In this document: piece by piece, positions 36,723 through 50,279 of the stretch
How positions within the stretch are numbered: the first letter of the stretch is position 1
Layout: each line of letters starts with the position of its first letter
Origin: Chionis minor
Taxonomy: Eukaryota; Chordata; Aves; Charadriiformes; Chionididae
Length of the DNA: 64,000 nucleotides
Assembly (NCBI GenBank): GCA_013398295.1
Contig: VZSF01000975.1
Coordinates: 434,001-498,000 of the forward strand
Reading direction: 5' to 3'
The notes under the pieces: model-generated
What the model was told of the DNA's origin: nothing
The model's database searches: none
The model's input: the letters and a program-made list of their open reading frames with translations, nothing else
Made by a program: the position numbers and the translations under genes

Positions 36723-39700
36723 AAATGCATATAAATATAAATAAATGCATATATATATTGCGTGATAAAATCATTTTTGTTCAGCGTAAAATCTCCTGCA
36801 GTGTTTAAGAAAATACTAGTTTATCACAGGGAGTCAGTGAAATTTCACGCATTTCTCTAAGTACATTAGAAATCCAGAGAAAGAGGTTATGTATTTTTTT
36901 AAATTAGTTTCATCCTAGGTTACTAACCTTTGTATTCAATTTCCTTTGTTGGTTGAAAATTGTCTTATTAATCCATTATGTCAGAAGTATAATTCCTTCC
37001 TGGTTCCTGAACAAATTATTCACAAAGAGAATACATTAAAATGCTTCTAGGGGAAAGATCTGCTTTCTAAGCAACCCAGATACCTAATATATGAGACCTA
37101 ATTAATAAAGCTATCTAAGGCACTAAAAACTTAAAGTTACATTATTAGATATGCTTTTCTTTCTTTGGAGGTGCTCAGTGTAACAGCAGTGCTGGTGTCC
37201 TTTAATTGCAATGACTGGGTTCACTGTGCAAAAACATCCAAGAGAGAGGAAATAATCTCTTCCATAGTCCTTCTCCCCACTTCACAGGTAAATTAAAGAA
37301 AAAAAATCAAACTAGAGGGCCTGGGGAGGCAATCATCTGATACAGGTCTGATGTCCAGTGACGTCTTACTACAAATATAGCAAAAGTGAATAGCATGTTC
37401 CTTTTCACTTCATCTCTTTCTCACAGCTGCTAAGAATGCGTGTATTTGGTCAAAGCCTCTCTTAGAGGAGATTCTAAGGCCATAAGGTGTCAAAGAGGGA
37501 TGGATAACATGCCATGGAAATTTATGGTTAGTACTTCTATTATGGGTTAAAAAAAAATAAAATACATATTTCTGATCAAGAAAGGAAGGTTATTTTACCT
37601 TGACATATTTCCCTGACACCATCAGGAATTTTTTTGGTTTTGCTTTAGATTTTAAGTTCTGCTTTCCAGAGCATTCTAAGACATCTGGACATATCTTCAC
37701 TTGAAATGGGATTGGTTTTTTCATTCTGACCTGCCATTTGCAAATCACAGACTCCATCTCCCAAATCTTAAGATAAAAACATTCTACCCAGTGGTGCTTC
37801 CTATAATTTTTCATTAATATATAGGTCTGCTTAGTGGGAAAACCTGCAGGAAATTTGGGAGTTCAGATCAACTTCTGAACCTAAATAATGTCAAATGGTA
37901 GAAATCTTATCTCATAATGCAACTCTAAGAAATATTACGATATAACTTCATCCTGATAAGGCTGAAACTAATGATTTTTAACTTTTCCATTTGGAATATA
38001 AATCAATAAATCTAATTCAATATAATCTAATCAAAATGTTTTGACTTTACTGGAATATTTTGGTTTGATAGGTCATATCTTTAAATTATATTTTGTTATA
38101 AAAATATGCAGTATTTTAACTGATGGAAATAAATTATTCAGTCATGTCCCATTCAACTGGGAAGAAATCAATGCAATCTTAAGAAGAAAAAAGGATTTTA
38201 GTTTATCAACATTCCATGAACAAAAGCAAGAAACAATGATCTGTCAAAATATTTTCAAAAAGCTTTCGTAAAATGCAGTTATTGGAAGCATTACAAGACC
38301 CTTGTTCTACCATGCTCTGAAAAAGTTACTGTAGAAAACCACTGACTGGCATGTGATACCCAAGTTTGTGGATTTTACTTGACAAATGACAAAGTAGAAT
38401 GCAATTGCTTGCCTTTATGATACCTACAAATCTAAGAATTCTGTTGTATTTTAATTCTTTATGAAAAATTTTCACTTTGTTCTAAGTGAAAAGTAGTAAA
38501 TCTTGAGTGATCACTGTGTGTACGACTGTAGAAAACAAACTATGATCTACTTTTGTGAATAATGAAAAAAATATTTCAGCAACAATTCTGGTTTCTGTGT
38601 GGTTACAACGAACATTTTTGGTCCTTCTGGGAGTAATTGAGAACAATCATGCTGTATATGATGGAGCAGTCTTACAGCTCTGATGTTTTTATCCCATCAT
38701 CTTTTGTAGAAAATAGGATGTTTTATGGTGCATCTGTGGGAAGCATTCCGAGTCTGCTGAATCTTTCAAAAACTGTCAGTTTCCAGCGTAGTTTAACACA
38801 TTCTAGTTGAGCCAATACTTTCTCTAGCAAGTATTTATTTCATATTTACCATACAAGTTCATTAAAAAAGTAGTTTGCATTTTGCTTAATGTTTTAATAG
38901 TTCAGCTAAAACTAGACTCTCCCTCTTAAATGGTCAAACTGATAGACAAATCCAAACTGACTTTGGGACAAGAGCCAGCTTTAATCCTGCGCAACAACAA
39001 AAAAAGACAAATAATTTTAAAAAAATGAATAAAGGAAATTTTATTGTGAATACTTTCATTTGTTTTGTTGGTTGGTTGGTTAATTTTTTCTTTTAAATTG
39101 CAATCTGTGGTTAAAACCAGAATGAAAACCAAAGGTAGGGCTGGTGAGTCTTTCACCCAGGATGATTGTTAGAGAACCTAAGGAGTGGTCACAAGAAGGA
39201 GACTTACTTGCTTCATCTATAGCGTGTCTAAGATGGCCAGGCAAGGAAACAGGGAGAAATTCGATACCATCTCTGTATATTTGTATTTCTTCCTTTTAGT
39301 TGCTCAGTGTAAGTTTTGCTTTGGGGTTCCATCAGAAAGGACTGATCTCCCACACTGCTGGTTGTTTCACATCACTACTTGAATCAAGCTGATACGTGCC
39401 ACGGCTGGGTGGTGCATAACACAGACATCATGTACATGCTTAAACTCACGCCACGGCAGGAATGCTTCACAAGCCAAGACTGCAGAGTAAGCGAGGTGCA
39501 CTAATGGGGTCTGCCATTCTCTATTTTCCCCACCTGCAGAGCTCTGCAAACACAAGTCCTAACCATTTGTGTGGCTACAAACCAGCACTTTACACCCCCC
39601 AAACGTAAAGAATAAAAGGCTATATATAGTGCTCTTCTTTAAAGGCATTAGGGTATCTGCTCCAGGAATGAAAAAAAGGGCAAGATGGCACAAAAGTAAA

Positions 39701-40979
39701 TGAACAAAACAGGCTGAGAATTTAAGTGGAAAATTGCAGGAAATGTTTGATTCCTGAGTACCATGGAAAAGAAATTCAGAAACAGCTTCTCAGCATTAGC
39801 CTGGGCAAAATGCTGAACAAACCAATTTTTAAAACAAAGCTTGAAAAATTTATTAAAGCAGTTGCACATTGTAGTTTTCTTTGATAATACAGACTGGACT
39901 TGATGAACCAAAAGGTTCCTTCAAGTCTTAACTAGTATGAAAGCAATTAATTTCAATTCATTTTCTAAATTGTATATTAAATCAATATTGGAATATATGA
40001 GTCTTCTGAAGCACTTTTTAACTGGAAACATTGAAAAGATTCCTCATAGTATGTGGTTTTGAATGATACACATTAGCATTCCCTTGCTGAAAAGCAGGAA
40101 GGTCAGAGTCAGAGATATTTGTTCCGTTGTGTCCATGTTTTTCTATGGATTATTTAATCTTGCTTTTTCTTTGAATAGAAGACCAGTTAAACATTTCTCC
40201 TACTAAAGCTGGAAGAAAGCATGCAAACTTATGATACACATTCTTACTTATGATTTCATATTAAGGAAAAATAATTTTTGGCTGTAAAAAAGCAAAAATT
40301 AAGGTTTTCATAACATTAAATATATTTACTTCACTAAAGTTTCTTCTGTTAAAGATGTAGGAGTCTTTCATTTTACACTTTATTGTTAAATTATACATTT
40401 TAAAGGTAACAATAGTGATTAGGAAATTTTATTGAAATTTTCCCAAGTAATAGTGTAGCAATGTAACACAACTGATATTTTCTGACCTATTTATTTCCAT
40501 AATTGTTGAAATACTAATAAATAATATATTAATATTTAAGTTTGCACATAAAATTTTCAAACGTATTAACCCATGATCAAAAAAAGTACAGCCATTTATC
40601 TCTTGGCCATGTCCAAATGCATCTTATGATCACTCCAGATGTAAGAAGCCACAGTTCATGTTTTCTTGACAGTGTCTTTGATAATTGCTGATAGTGTTCT
40701 CATGCTGTCTGGGGACAGTTCCTTGGGGACTCAGCCCACAGAATCTGTTTGTCTAGTCTGACTTTGCTGATCCTAACAAGAATGAATTCCCTTAGCACTG
40801 ATGAATGTATAAATACTGAGGCCTGTCTAATCTGATCCTGCATGCAAACGTGAACTAAGATAATTTTTGTACAGAACAATTATGTGTCTTAAAAAGAAAT
40901 CATAATCCATTATATAGGTCTTTTGGTGAAGTCTCATGAGCAAATTCTCAGTTCTTTTCACCACAGCAAACGTGGAAAA
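36723..40979. other. AT-rich non-coding stretch
   Basis: No exon, RNA gene or recognisable transposon is seen. A GGTT repeat of about four units lies at 39067-39082. The patch at about 39390-39560 is slightly richer in GC, with a 62-codon minus-strand frame, but no splice pair or domain supports an exon. Confidence 0.55.
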
Positions 40980-41116
40980 AATTGGGCTTGTTACTCAGCT
41001 GTGTCTGATGAAACCTGCAGTTGAATTTTTTAGGAGTATAAGTTTCAGCAGTACATTAGAACAGGAAAGGGTTCAGCACAAAATTTTAAAATATTTGTAT
41101 TCATTTGCTAAGTGAG
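40980..41116 (+). repeat. direct duplication, copy 1 (137 bp)
   Basis: This segment aligns without gaps to 42807-42943 at a constant offset of 1827 bases. Counting by eye gives about 11 differences, mostly transitions, or roughly 92 percent identity. Long shared stretches include AGGAGTATAAGTTTCAGCAG and AAAATTTTAAAATATTTG. Similarity stops abruptly at both ends. It has no open frame and does not match CR1. It could be two insertions of an unrecognised short repeat or a segmental copying event. Confidence 0.9.
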
Positions 41117-42806
41117 TGTGAGTCACATTTACAAAAGTATAAGCCTTTCTCTGTCTGGAGGAGGAGGTGCTTGTTAGCAGAAATGTAATTGTGCACACTT
41201 TTGTGAATATCACTGATCTCTATATACTGCAGACCCTGATTTAAGTAAGGGCTAAGATATTAAAGAAAAAGAGCTGCAAGAAGTGTCCCTTAAGTTGAAA
41301 GACTTGAACGATTTAGACCTGAAAGCTATATATAGATCAGTCAACATATTTTTTGTCTCTGGGGCTTGTTTGTATAGCCAAGGGACAAGAAAGTTTGCCG
41401 GTTCTGAAATACTTAAATACACCTAACATATTTGAATAATGAGATGTAGTGTCAATTTCTGAGACAAAGGCAAGAATAATAAACACCACTACACAATGGA
41501 AAGAAATTTTCATTTTGGACATTATTGTGGTACATTCTTAGAACTGGAGCTAGCAGAATCAAATTAATTGAGAATATTCAGCATTACTGTTTGATGGACA
41601 GCAGGATACATAGGCAGAGGATGTAACAGTTTAAATATATAAGAAATAAAGATATTTTTTATTTAACCTTGTCTGTTTCTTGTGGTTTTTATCACTTGTA
41701 AAGTACAAATAGTATTTTAAAATATTTTTATACCTGTATTTATTACATGTAGAGTGTTCCTCATTCTTTGTTCTCTACTTTGGGTGGAGAAACTTGACCT
41801 TCTGGTTTGATATAATTTGCTCTACCCCCTCTTTTCGTTCTGGAGAGTCTCTGCAAATTGAAAATTACATTAGGAATTAAGAGGTGTCAATTTGCTGCAG
41901 AGAATCTCAAAACATCTTTAATATACAACCAAAATATTAATGTGCACAGGGTTTTAAAATCAGCTATAACAACAGACAGAGTAGAATAACGATGTAAGAA
42001 AAGCTGGGAACATTCTGTGCTGGACCATACGACAATATTGAAAAATAATTAAAATGAAATGCATAATAAATATATAACCTAGCCCAGAAAGTGCTTCAAA
42101 ATAACTGAGGAAATTACTTAGATTCTGCAATTTCTTTACTTGTAGTTCAGGAAACAAGGTAAAATTTAATCCATACAATTTTATACATAGCACGATAACA
42201 CCGACCACTTCCATTCACCGTGTCATTTCTCATATCTTTTGATTTGACCCGAAAGCGCACATACAGCTACCTTGTGCTCCCATACCAGTCTGCACTTCTT
42301 CCATAATGGGACAGTCTGCAATAACTGCTATGCCCAAAAGGCAAGAACTGCCAAGCCTCGTGTGCAGACTCCAGCTGGGACTCCCACCTTCAGGAGGGAG
42401 GGAGCAGGTTACACAGAGGCAGCGCGCTGCCCCGGTTCATTGCGGGCTGGAGCAATGCCACCGTGTGCTTCTGTAACCTGTCTAATCTGTCAATGTAGAT
42501 CAGTAGTACTAGATACCAGAAGGGCAAGACTATCAGAAAATCTCAAGCAAATTGCAAAGATGTCCTCCAGCTGCAAATTTATCTTCCTATCTAGTGCAAA
42601 CAGCTAACAGTCTGATGGCCTAGCAGTTGAGCAAGAAAACAGATGGCACATCATCCTCATAGACATCACTATCTACAGATAGTCACTTTGAACTCATTTA
42701 GAAATTAAACAGTCTTTTCCTGTTTTGCCAAAGACACACGTCTCTTCAGAAAGGAGGCTGAATGGGGAATTCTCCCTTTTCTAAGTGAGAAGTTTCAGCA
42801 ATTAAA
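41117..42806. other. spacer between duplicated copies, with a GC-richer patch
   Basis: No exon is firmly supported. Position 42330-42480 is richer in GC, with several CpG, a GCGCGC-like core (AGCGCGCTGC at about 42421-42430) and a 111-codon plus-strand frame (42272-42607). It has no recognisable domain and no convincing splice pair. The rest is AT-rich. Confidence 0.5.
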
Positions 42807-42943
42807 ATTTGGGTTTGTTACTTAGCTGTGTCTGATAAAACCTGCAGTCGAATTTTTTAGGAGTATAAGTTTCAGCAGTGCATTAGAACAGGAAAGGATT
42901 TAGCAGAAAATTTTAAAATATTTGCATTCATTAGTTAAGTGAA
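42807..42943 (+). repeat. direct duplication, copy 2 (137 bp)
   Basis: This is the partner of 40980-41116 in the same orientation, ungapped. The flanks differ completely from those of copy 1, so the event copied only this segment. The lack of an internal open frame and of a poly-A tail argues against a processed gene copy. Confidence 0.9.
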
Positions 42944-44734
42944 AAAAACTGAACAAATTTTTTCCTACCCTGAAGATGAAGGGTTGATCTTTTGGCTAAG
43001 GCACTTTAGAATCTGTGCAACATTGACAGTCAAAGGAGTTTGGGCTCTTATTCCTTTAAGACCTTCTGAATATTTTACTAGTGGTGTATTGCTCAAGTTT
43101 TATTTCAGTTTTGTATGGTGAATACTTAACTTTAAAAAAAAAAATAAAAAATCAGGCCATTAAGAAATATTTGCAAAAGAATATTTTTAACTAGCACTTT
43201 TTTCTTCCAAAAGTAACATTCTTTTTAAAATTATTTTTAAAAATTCTTTTTAAAAACCTTAATTTGAAGATTAAATTCTAATCATTAAATGTGTCTTGTT
43301 TGACCTTACTTAAGCAGGGAATTCATTAAAAGCAGACAATTTCAAAAGTAATTCTATTTACTTACCATCTTGAATGAGGTGTTTAATTTCATATAGATCT
43401 CAGAATAGCTAAAGGGACACACGTTTATTTAACCTTGTCACTACACTGGGGATATATATTATTTATAACTGCATTGCAGCTTGGAAGTCTTAATAGCTCC
43501 GTCTCTCATACTACTTTCCAACAGATGTAGTAGATATTTACTTATCAAACAGAGGTGCAGTAAAGATAAATTAGTTAATGTGAGTACAGCACTTTGAAAA
43601 CTTTGACCTTTTATGAATGCTAAATATTACTTATTTGAGACCGATGTCAAGATACCACATGCCATTGTTTCTCTACTGGTTATATACCGTTTGATATTAT
43701 ACTCACATGAAAAAAAACTTCATAAAACATATCCTTCCATTTAAGCTCTATTGTTTTTTCATATTTTTCTTTTTTTTTCCACTCCTTTTTCACTGGAGGA
43801 CAATGTTGAAATAATGATTTTTGGGAAACTTTTGTGATAGAGACAGCTTATCTAATCTCAGCCTATCGCTGATAGTTAATTCAGAGAAAATCCAAATTAG
43901 TCCATAAAATATGGTAGCTATTATAAAATAATGTGTAGCTTGAGGTCACTTTGTGGGTTTTTCTCTCTGCACTGTTTAAAGCAATTCAGTTTCCCACACT
44001 GTTCACACTGATGTCTTTTATGTGACTGTTATTTTTGTTTTCATTTTCTTGCCTTATTTTAAAGGAAGTAGGTCTTAGTACTTATTCCACTTTAAATGAC
44101 ATTATTTTACACCTCTTTCATTTCTTTTTGTTAAACTGTGATGTTAGTTCTTCGCATTTTGAAAAATGTCTGAAAATAGGTGTGAGGAGAGTAGCAAATG
44201 TGAGTGGAAAGGGGCCTATTTTTCACAGCTTAAGAGAAAAATCTTGCTTCAATGAAGTCAATAGCAAAACTCACAGTGATTTTAACAGCTACTATTTGAC
44301 ACCATTTCTGAACTTAGCATATTAGTTTCTAAGAAAGCTAATTCTCTTATTACTTCAAAAGTCATCCCACATTTCAAATCATTCTGTGTCCTCTTCAGCT
44401 TAGATATTATGTTAAAAGCACTGAAATGAGGACACTTCAACACTTCAAAATTTGTTAGGAGAGTATCACAATACCTGTAATGCACAACGCTGCTAGTTAT
44501 TCCTTTCTAAATGTTATTATAAATCATTTGACCTAATAGAGTCCTTCTACCTTGCTACCTCTTTTTACAAATATATGTAATTGAGAGATTTTGCAGAAGA
44601 AAAAGGAATATGAACATTAAATAGCTTACGTAATTTCATCTTGGATGAAATTTGTGTGATGAGATGAAAGTACTCGTTTAAATATGCTGGGTTTCAAGTG
44701 TCACTTACATACACATATGAAATAGAATCGAGTC
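42944..44734. other. AT-rich non-coding stretch
   Basis: The stretch holds A-rich and T-rich runs (for example near 43133-43150 and 43771-43779) and open frames below 100 codons. No recognisable gene or mobile element is seen. Confidence 0.55.
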
Positions 44735-45692
44735 TAAAAGTTTTATTCTGTTCAATGTATTCATCAATGACCTGGATGAAGGGATGGAGTGTACCATCAG
44801 CAAGTTTGCTGATGACACAAAACGGGGAGGGGTGGCTGACACACGGGAAGGCCGAGCTGCCACCCAGCGTGACCTGGACAGGCTGGAGAGTTGAGCAGAG
44901 AGAAACCTAATGAAATTCAACAAAGGCAAGCGTACGGTCCTACACCTAGGGAGGAATAACCCTATGCAGCAATACAGGCTGGGGGCTGACCTGCTGGAAA
45001 GCAGCTGTGCAGAGAGGGGCCTGGGAGTCCTGGTGGACAACAGGATGACCATGAGCCGGCAATGTGCCCTTGTGGTCACGAAGGCCAATGGCTTCCTAGG
45101 GTGCATCAAGAGGAGTGTAGCAAGCGAATTGAGGGAGGTCATCCTCCCTTTCTAGTCTGCCCTGGTGAGACCACAATTTGAGTACCATGTCCAGTTCTGG
45201 GCTCCCCAGTTTAAGAAAGACAGGGAACTGTGGAGAGGGTGCAGCAAAGGGCTACGAAGATGACTAGGGGACTGTAACACTTTTCTTATGAGGAAAGGCT
45301 GAGGGAGTTGGGTTTTTTTAGTCTGGAGAAGAGAAGACTGAGGGGGGATCTCATAAATATCTACAAATACTTAAAGGGAGGGTGCCAGGAGGAGGGGGCC
45401 AGTGTTTTTTCAGTAGTATCCAGTGATAGGACAAGGGGCAATGGGTATAAAAATAAAATATAGGAAGTTCCATGTGAACATGAGGAGGAACTTCTTTCCT
45501 TTGAGGGTGGCAGAGCACTGGAACAGGCTGCCCAGAGAAGTGGTGGAGCCTCCAATACTGGAGACATTCAAAACCCGCCTGGATGCCACCCTGTGTAGGT
45601 AGGCCTGCTCTGGCAGGAGGGTTGGACCAGATGATCTCTAGAGGTCACTTCCAACCCCTAACATTCTGTGATTCTGTGAATCTGTGATTCAT
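44735..45692 (+). mobile_element. CR1 LINE fragment, longest copy, with reverse-transcriptase FADD motif
   Basis: This is the longest CR1 remnant in the window (about 960 bases). Its 5' part encodes the end of the ORF2 reverse transcriptase: [20 protein letters not shown], with the catalytic FADD at 44805-44816. The same frame runs on through MKFNKGK, SRQCALVVTKAN and REVILPF. It is interrupted by a TGA at 44892-44894, where CR1 normally has tryptophan, and by a TAG at 45153-45155, where CR1 has tyrosine. The 3' untranslated region follows, with a tail of ATTCTGTGATTCTGTG type near 45664-45680. It is 5'-truncated, and with these stops it cannot make a working enzyme. It is the sister of the copy at 35055-35848. 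Confidence 0.95.
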
Positions 45693-48600
45693 TGCATCTT
45701 CATAAAATTCTGCAGTGTAACTGGATTCATGTTTGAGTGAATCAGTTCTTATATCAACACAGTATCAGAAATACAGGTTGCATTTTAATCTGTATTTTTC
45801 TGCAAATCCACACCCAAATTTTTAATACATCCCATAAATATTAATAGGAGAAAGACTTAAAAGGCATTACTGATGGAAAATCATGAATTTCAATTACTCT
45901 AATTATCCTTCTTTGGAACAATTTAGGAAGAGAGCATTGTTGTTTTGGGTTCCTCCTCCCCCTTAAAAAACATAATTAATGTTCAAAATGCCTTTATATT
46001 AACGTAACATAATTTCAATTAGGAGCTAAATGCCTTTATTAAGAAGAATTAAGATTAAAAAAATGATTAAATTTGAACAATGATGTTAACATAAAAAACG
46101 AACCATGCCAAGAAGATCACATAATACATAGCACTAAGATTTAATATTTCCTGTAACCATAAATATCCTTTTAGTGAAAAGTTACAGTGAAAAGTCAGAT
46201 ATCATAACTATGATATGATATTTGATTATCATTAATCTTTGATTCCTACAATGAAAATATGTTAAACTGAAAATTTTCCCAAGGAAAGGCTGTAGGAAGG
46301 TTTGTGCAATCACCCTTATTATCTACAGAAGACTCAGTTCAGCATTGTGGCTAGTGAGTATGAACTTAACGTGCGCTATACAGTTACTGTCTTTGCCTCC
46401 ATGAGATGGTGCGGGCAAGGTTTCTGTAGTTAGCTATTTTAACTACATTTGTGGTCACTGTGGCTTTCAGAACTACTCTTTCTTTTCTTCCTTCTGCTCC
46501 TTAGCTGTGTCTTCCTCAACTTTTTCTTCAAAGGAGAAGCATACTGAGTGGAAAGCTTATATTTTTGTCACTTGGGATGCAGCAGAAAAATTCTCAAATG
46601 TGGGGATGAATCATGCAATGTTCTTTAGGTCAGGGTTAAACATAGTGGAAAATTCTGAAGTCTAAAAAGAGCTGACAACCAATGAAAGATTCTACATGAA
46701 GAAGAAGGTTTGATCATCAAGAGGACAAGGGGAAAAAGGGGTGGAAAACATTGCAGAAAACTAAGGAAAAAGATAGAGGTTGATATGCTACTGTGTGTTT
46801 GCAGGTTAGACTTCATTAAGTCTTCACTTGTATGATTCCGGGGAAGATTTAATGAAGGTAGATATTAGAGAAACTTTGGATTTTCAATATAGAAAGGTGA
46901 CTGTAAGAAGAGACCTTTACATTCCTTTACAGGAATGAATCCATTATTCACGAAAACATAGAATCTATCTATTTAGACATTAATTTCTGAGTAAAAAGCG
47001 CAGCAGTGAATGAGCTATTGAAAGTATTTTTTTAAGTCCTAATTCTTTAAATTAAGTAAAAATTTTCATCTTTCATGGGTTTTTTATTTGTATTTTCACA
47101 GAAGTCATATGGCTCTGATTACAAATAGTTCTACAAAACTTTAAAGAAAAACTAGATACATACTTCTTTTATTCTTTGAAATATTTTTAAGAGACAGGAA
47201 ATATTATCTGACATCTCAAAAATTTCCAGAGGTTGACAATAAATCATTCTCCAAATTTATAACTGTAGGTGAAAGTAATTTGTACTGAATTCTTCTTCCT
47301 TCTGTCATTGTGCTTCTTGGGCAGTAGTAGACGTTATGAGACACTTTTTTAAGAGTATGTTTAAATGTTGACAGCATTGCACAGCTAAGCCTGTATGAGG
47401 TGAGCTAATACAATAATTGAGTGGAGTCAGAGAGAATCCACAGATTCCCTAACCGAAGAGGAAAGTCTTTAAACACTTGTTCATCGAGAAATGGTGTTTC
47501 AATGAGAGAAAATAATTAATGAAGTAGAATATAGTTGTTTCCTAGAAACAGAAGCTAAACACCTGAAAAATGGACTTCTGTATGATACTTGATGAAACAA
47601 AGATTAGATAACATCAACTAAGTAGATCAAATAACATCAGCTCTAAGAAGACGTTTTAGCTCATACTCAAGGAAGTCATGTCAGCAGTTCAGGTGGACAA
47701 ATTTTCTAGGACAAAATAGCTTTTGTTCAGGTTAGCATGCTCATAAGGTGCTATACTGTGTAGTGATCACTTTAATATGTATTGAAATACTCAGATATTC
47801 AGAACACATTTAGAAACCTCTGTTTCAAAAAAAAAAAGCATTTTCTGTCTGCTCGTACTGAATTTGAAGTTTTTGGGTGATTCTAGAGGTTTCTGTGTTC
47901 TTTTATGGGTTAAAAATGGCTACTGCTACTCTATTGTGTGACTAATGCAGATTGTTCTACTGGAAAATATAAATATTTAGCAAAGTTATCAAGCTGGAGA
48001 GCTTCTAAGGGTTCTAAATCCAATCATTTTGAAGTAAGAAATGTAATCTTTTTTTCCCAAAAAATTAGATACTGAAAGAAGCATCAGGTAAACCCTGTTC
48101 TCTATTGCTATTACTCTTCTTTCAGAGGTGACATTGTCATCACTCAGCTGGGAAATCATACCTTTCTAATCTTTCTTTTGCATTCTAAGGCTCAAATATT
48201 GACCAGAGGCTTTTCCTTTTCTAGATCCTCATTACTTAACTCTAAAGCCTTTTCCTTTTTGGAGGCACTCTAAAAAATGAACTATTAGGTTATGGAAAGT
48301 ACCTTTTTCATCCATTTGGTGGTATTGAATGAAAATGCCTGTAATCTCTGCTTTAAACTCCATATTGTCCAGTTACAGTTCTGCTGTAATCAGATACTTT
48401 AACTTGATCACACTCTCCTAATCCCTACAGGAACCCAATCTGTTAATTGTTGTCAGGCTACATTAGTTGTGTTTAATCCTAAACATGTTCCATTACAGTT
48501 CCTGAGATTTGTCACTGGGCTTGTTTTAAAATAGGAGGAGTATGCTTTATGGGACTGAGTGCATCAAGGTGCATAGGCAGAATTTAAGAACACATCTGCA

Positions 48601-50279
48601 AATCATAGTAAATTCCTTAATCTAAGGTAATTCTGAGTATAAGTATCTGAGGAAGCGTGTGACCAAAACCTATGGCATGAAGTGATTTTATGAGTATATA
48701 CTTCTTAGGAGATGGTCAGAGTAACCATAATTCTTTCACGCTCCACCTAAACTGGGATTTAAGTTGTCTGAACACAACCATGTTTTTATTTCTGAAATAT
48801 TACAGGATCTGTAATTACTAGTAAGTAACTGCCAGATTCTGTCTTTCTCTCTTTCTTGCAATTCTAAAACAAAACTCTGTAATCTTAAATTTGGACTAAA
48901 TCAAGGTTACTACTGTTTCTGTCAATTTGGTAGAACTGAGAATTTTTTCATGCTTAGACTGTTATCCTGCCTTACTAATTCCTGGTGTGTAGTTACTAAT
49001 TTTGGTTTTTATCTCAGTAACGTGCTCAGAAATAATATAAACTTAGTATGTGTAGCGTAATATGCATAAGGATTAGAATTTTCTCTTGTGTATGTTCTTA
49101 GATAATTTTTTTCCTGCTGTTTTGCTTCTAAGATATATTATGTAAGATACATAATGTATGAGCTCCTTTAGAAACATATTCATTCTTTCTTCCTGTGAAT
49201 GCCAACTTCTGGTTTATGGTCTGTTTTTCCACTAACAATTCATGTGAATGGCTATTTGTCATAGAGCTATCTGTAGTTCTCATTTTGCATAACTTGCAGT
49301 GTTAAATACTGATGGTCATGTTGATTGAACATAATAATAATAATAATCTTAATTATGATTTAGGTAATATATGACTGCTGCCATAATCAGACAGCCATCT
49401 TAATCCTTAAGAGTGAAAATCTATATAATTTTTTTTTCAAATTAAACCCATTTATATTAAGCAAAGTTATTTTCTATTCAGAAAATTGAAGAATATTTCA
49501 TATAGCAAGTAATTCTTTGTAGAAAGCTAACAACATTTTTCATAAGTAATTAATATGATGGACTTTTGTGTTTGTACTGTACCTGGCAGTTAACACAATA
49601 GGACCTCAATCTTGATAGGGACATAGGCTGTCACAGCAGTATAAATATTTTATCATGTTAATTAAATGTAAAAGGAGGGAGTCAAGAGTAAAGTCATTGT
49701 GTAAGGAGTCTGTTAGATTGGCTGAAACAGGACTCAGTTGAAAATATACCAAAGAACTGTAAAACTTGACGTTAAGAAATAAAAATAGAAATAGCTATTT
49801 GAAATCGATGTTATACTTTCACATACTGAAATTTAATTAATGTCCCCCCAGTACAGTGAGGTATTAAACAGTTGTAACTATTTAATATAGTAAGCCACTC
49901 ATTAAAACAGTCCTAGTTCTGTAATATTTCACAGTAGGGAAGAATGTTGGCAAAATGTGACATGAGAAAGGACTGCTGAGAGACTGAAGGGAAGAGGAAA
50001 GGGAATATAACAGGAATTGAAAAGTAGGCTATTAACAAGAATATGCAGTCAGTTCATTTACAAGAAAATAAATGTGTGCCTTATGAATGTGTAATGGTAA
50101 AAGAAGTATTAGAGAAAGATTAATAAACAAAGTAGATTAAATTAATGGCAAAGAACTGTTAAGGAATTTTTACAATGATTTTTACCTTCACAGTTCAGAA
50201 AAGAAGTTTGAATATTTCACAAAAAGGAAAATTTTCATGTTGAGGTTCATTGGATGATTGTAGTGAAGGGGAATATTAT
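45693..50279. other. AT-rich non-coding stretch
   Basis: No exon, RNA gene or transposon is recognised. Few open frames reach 60 codons in this part, which is consistent with AT-rich sequence having frequent stops. An AAT/ATA microsatellite of six units lies at 49331-49348. Confidence 0.6.
49331..49348 (+). repeat. (ATA)6 microsatellite
   Basis: Six ATA units occur in tandem. It is a simple repeat with no further context. Confidence 0.85.

Noticed and set aside
42272..42607. 111-codon frame over a GC-richer patch considered as an exon
   Set aside because: No recognisable domain and no convincing splice pair. It is kept only as a patch to check.
44705..45142. 145-codon minus-strand open frame
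   Set aside because: It is antisense to the CR1 ORF2 remnant at 44735-45692. Similar antisense frames appear over the CR1 at 35055-35848.
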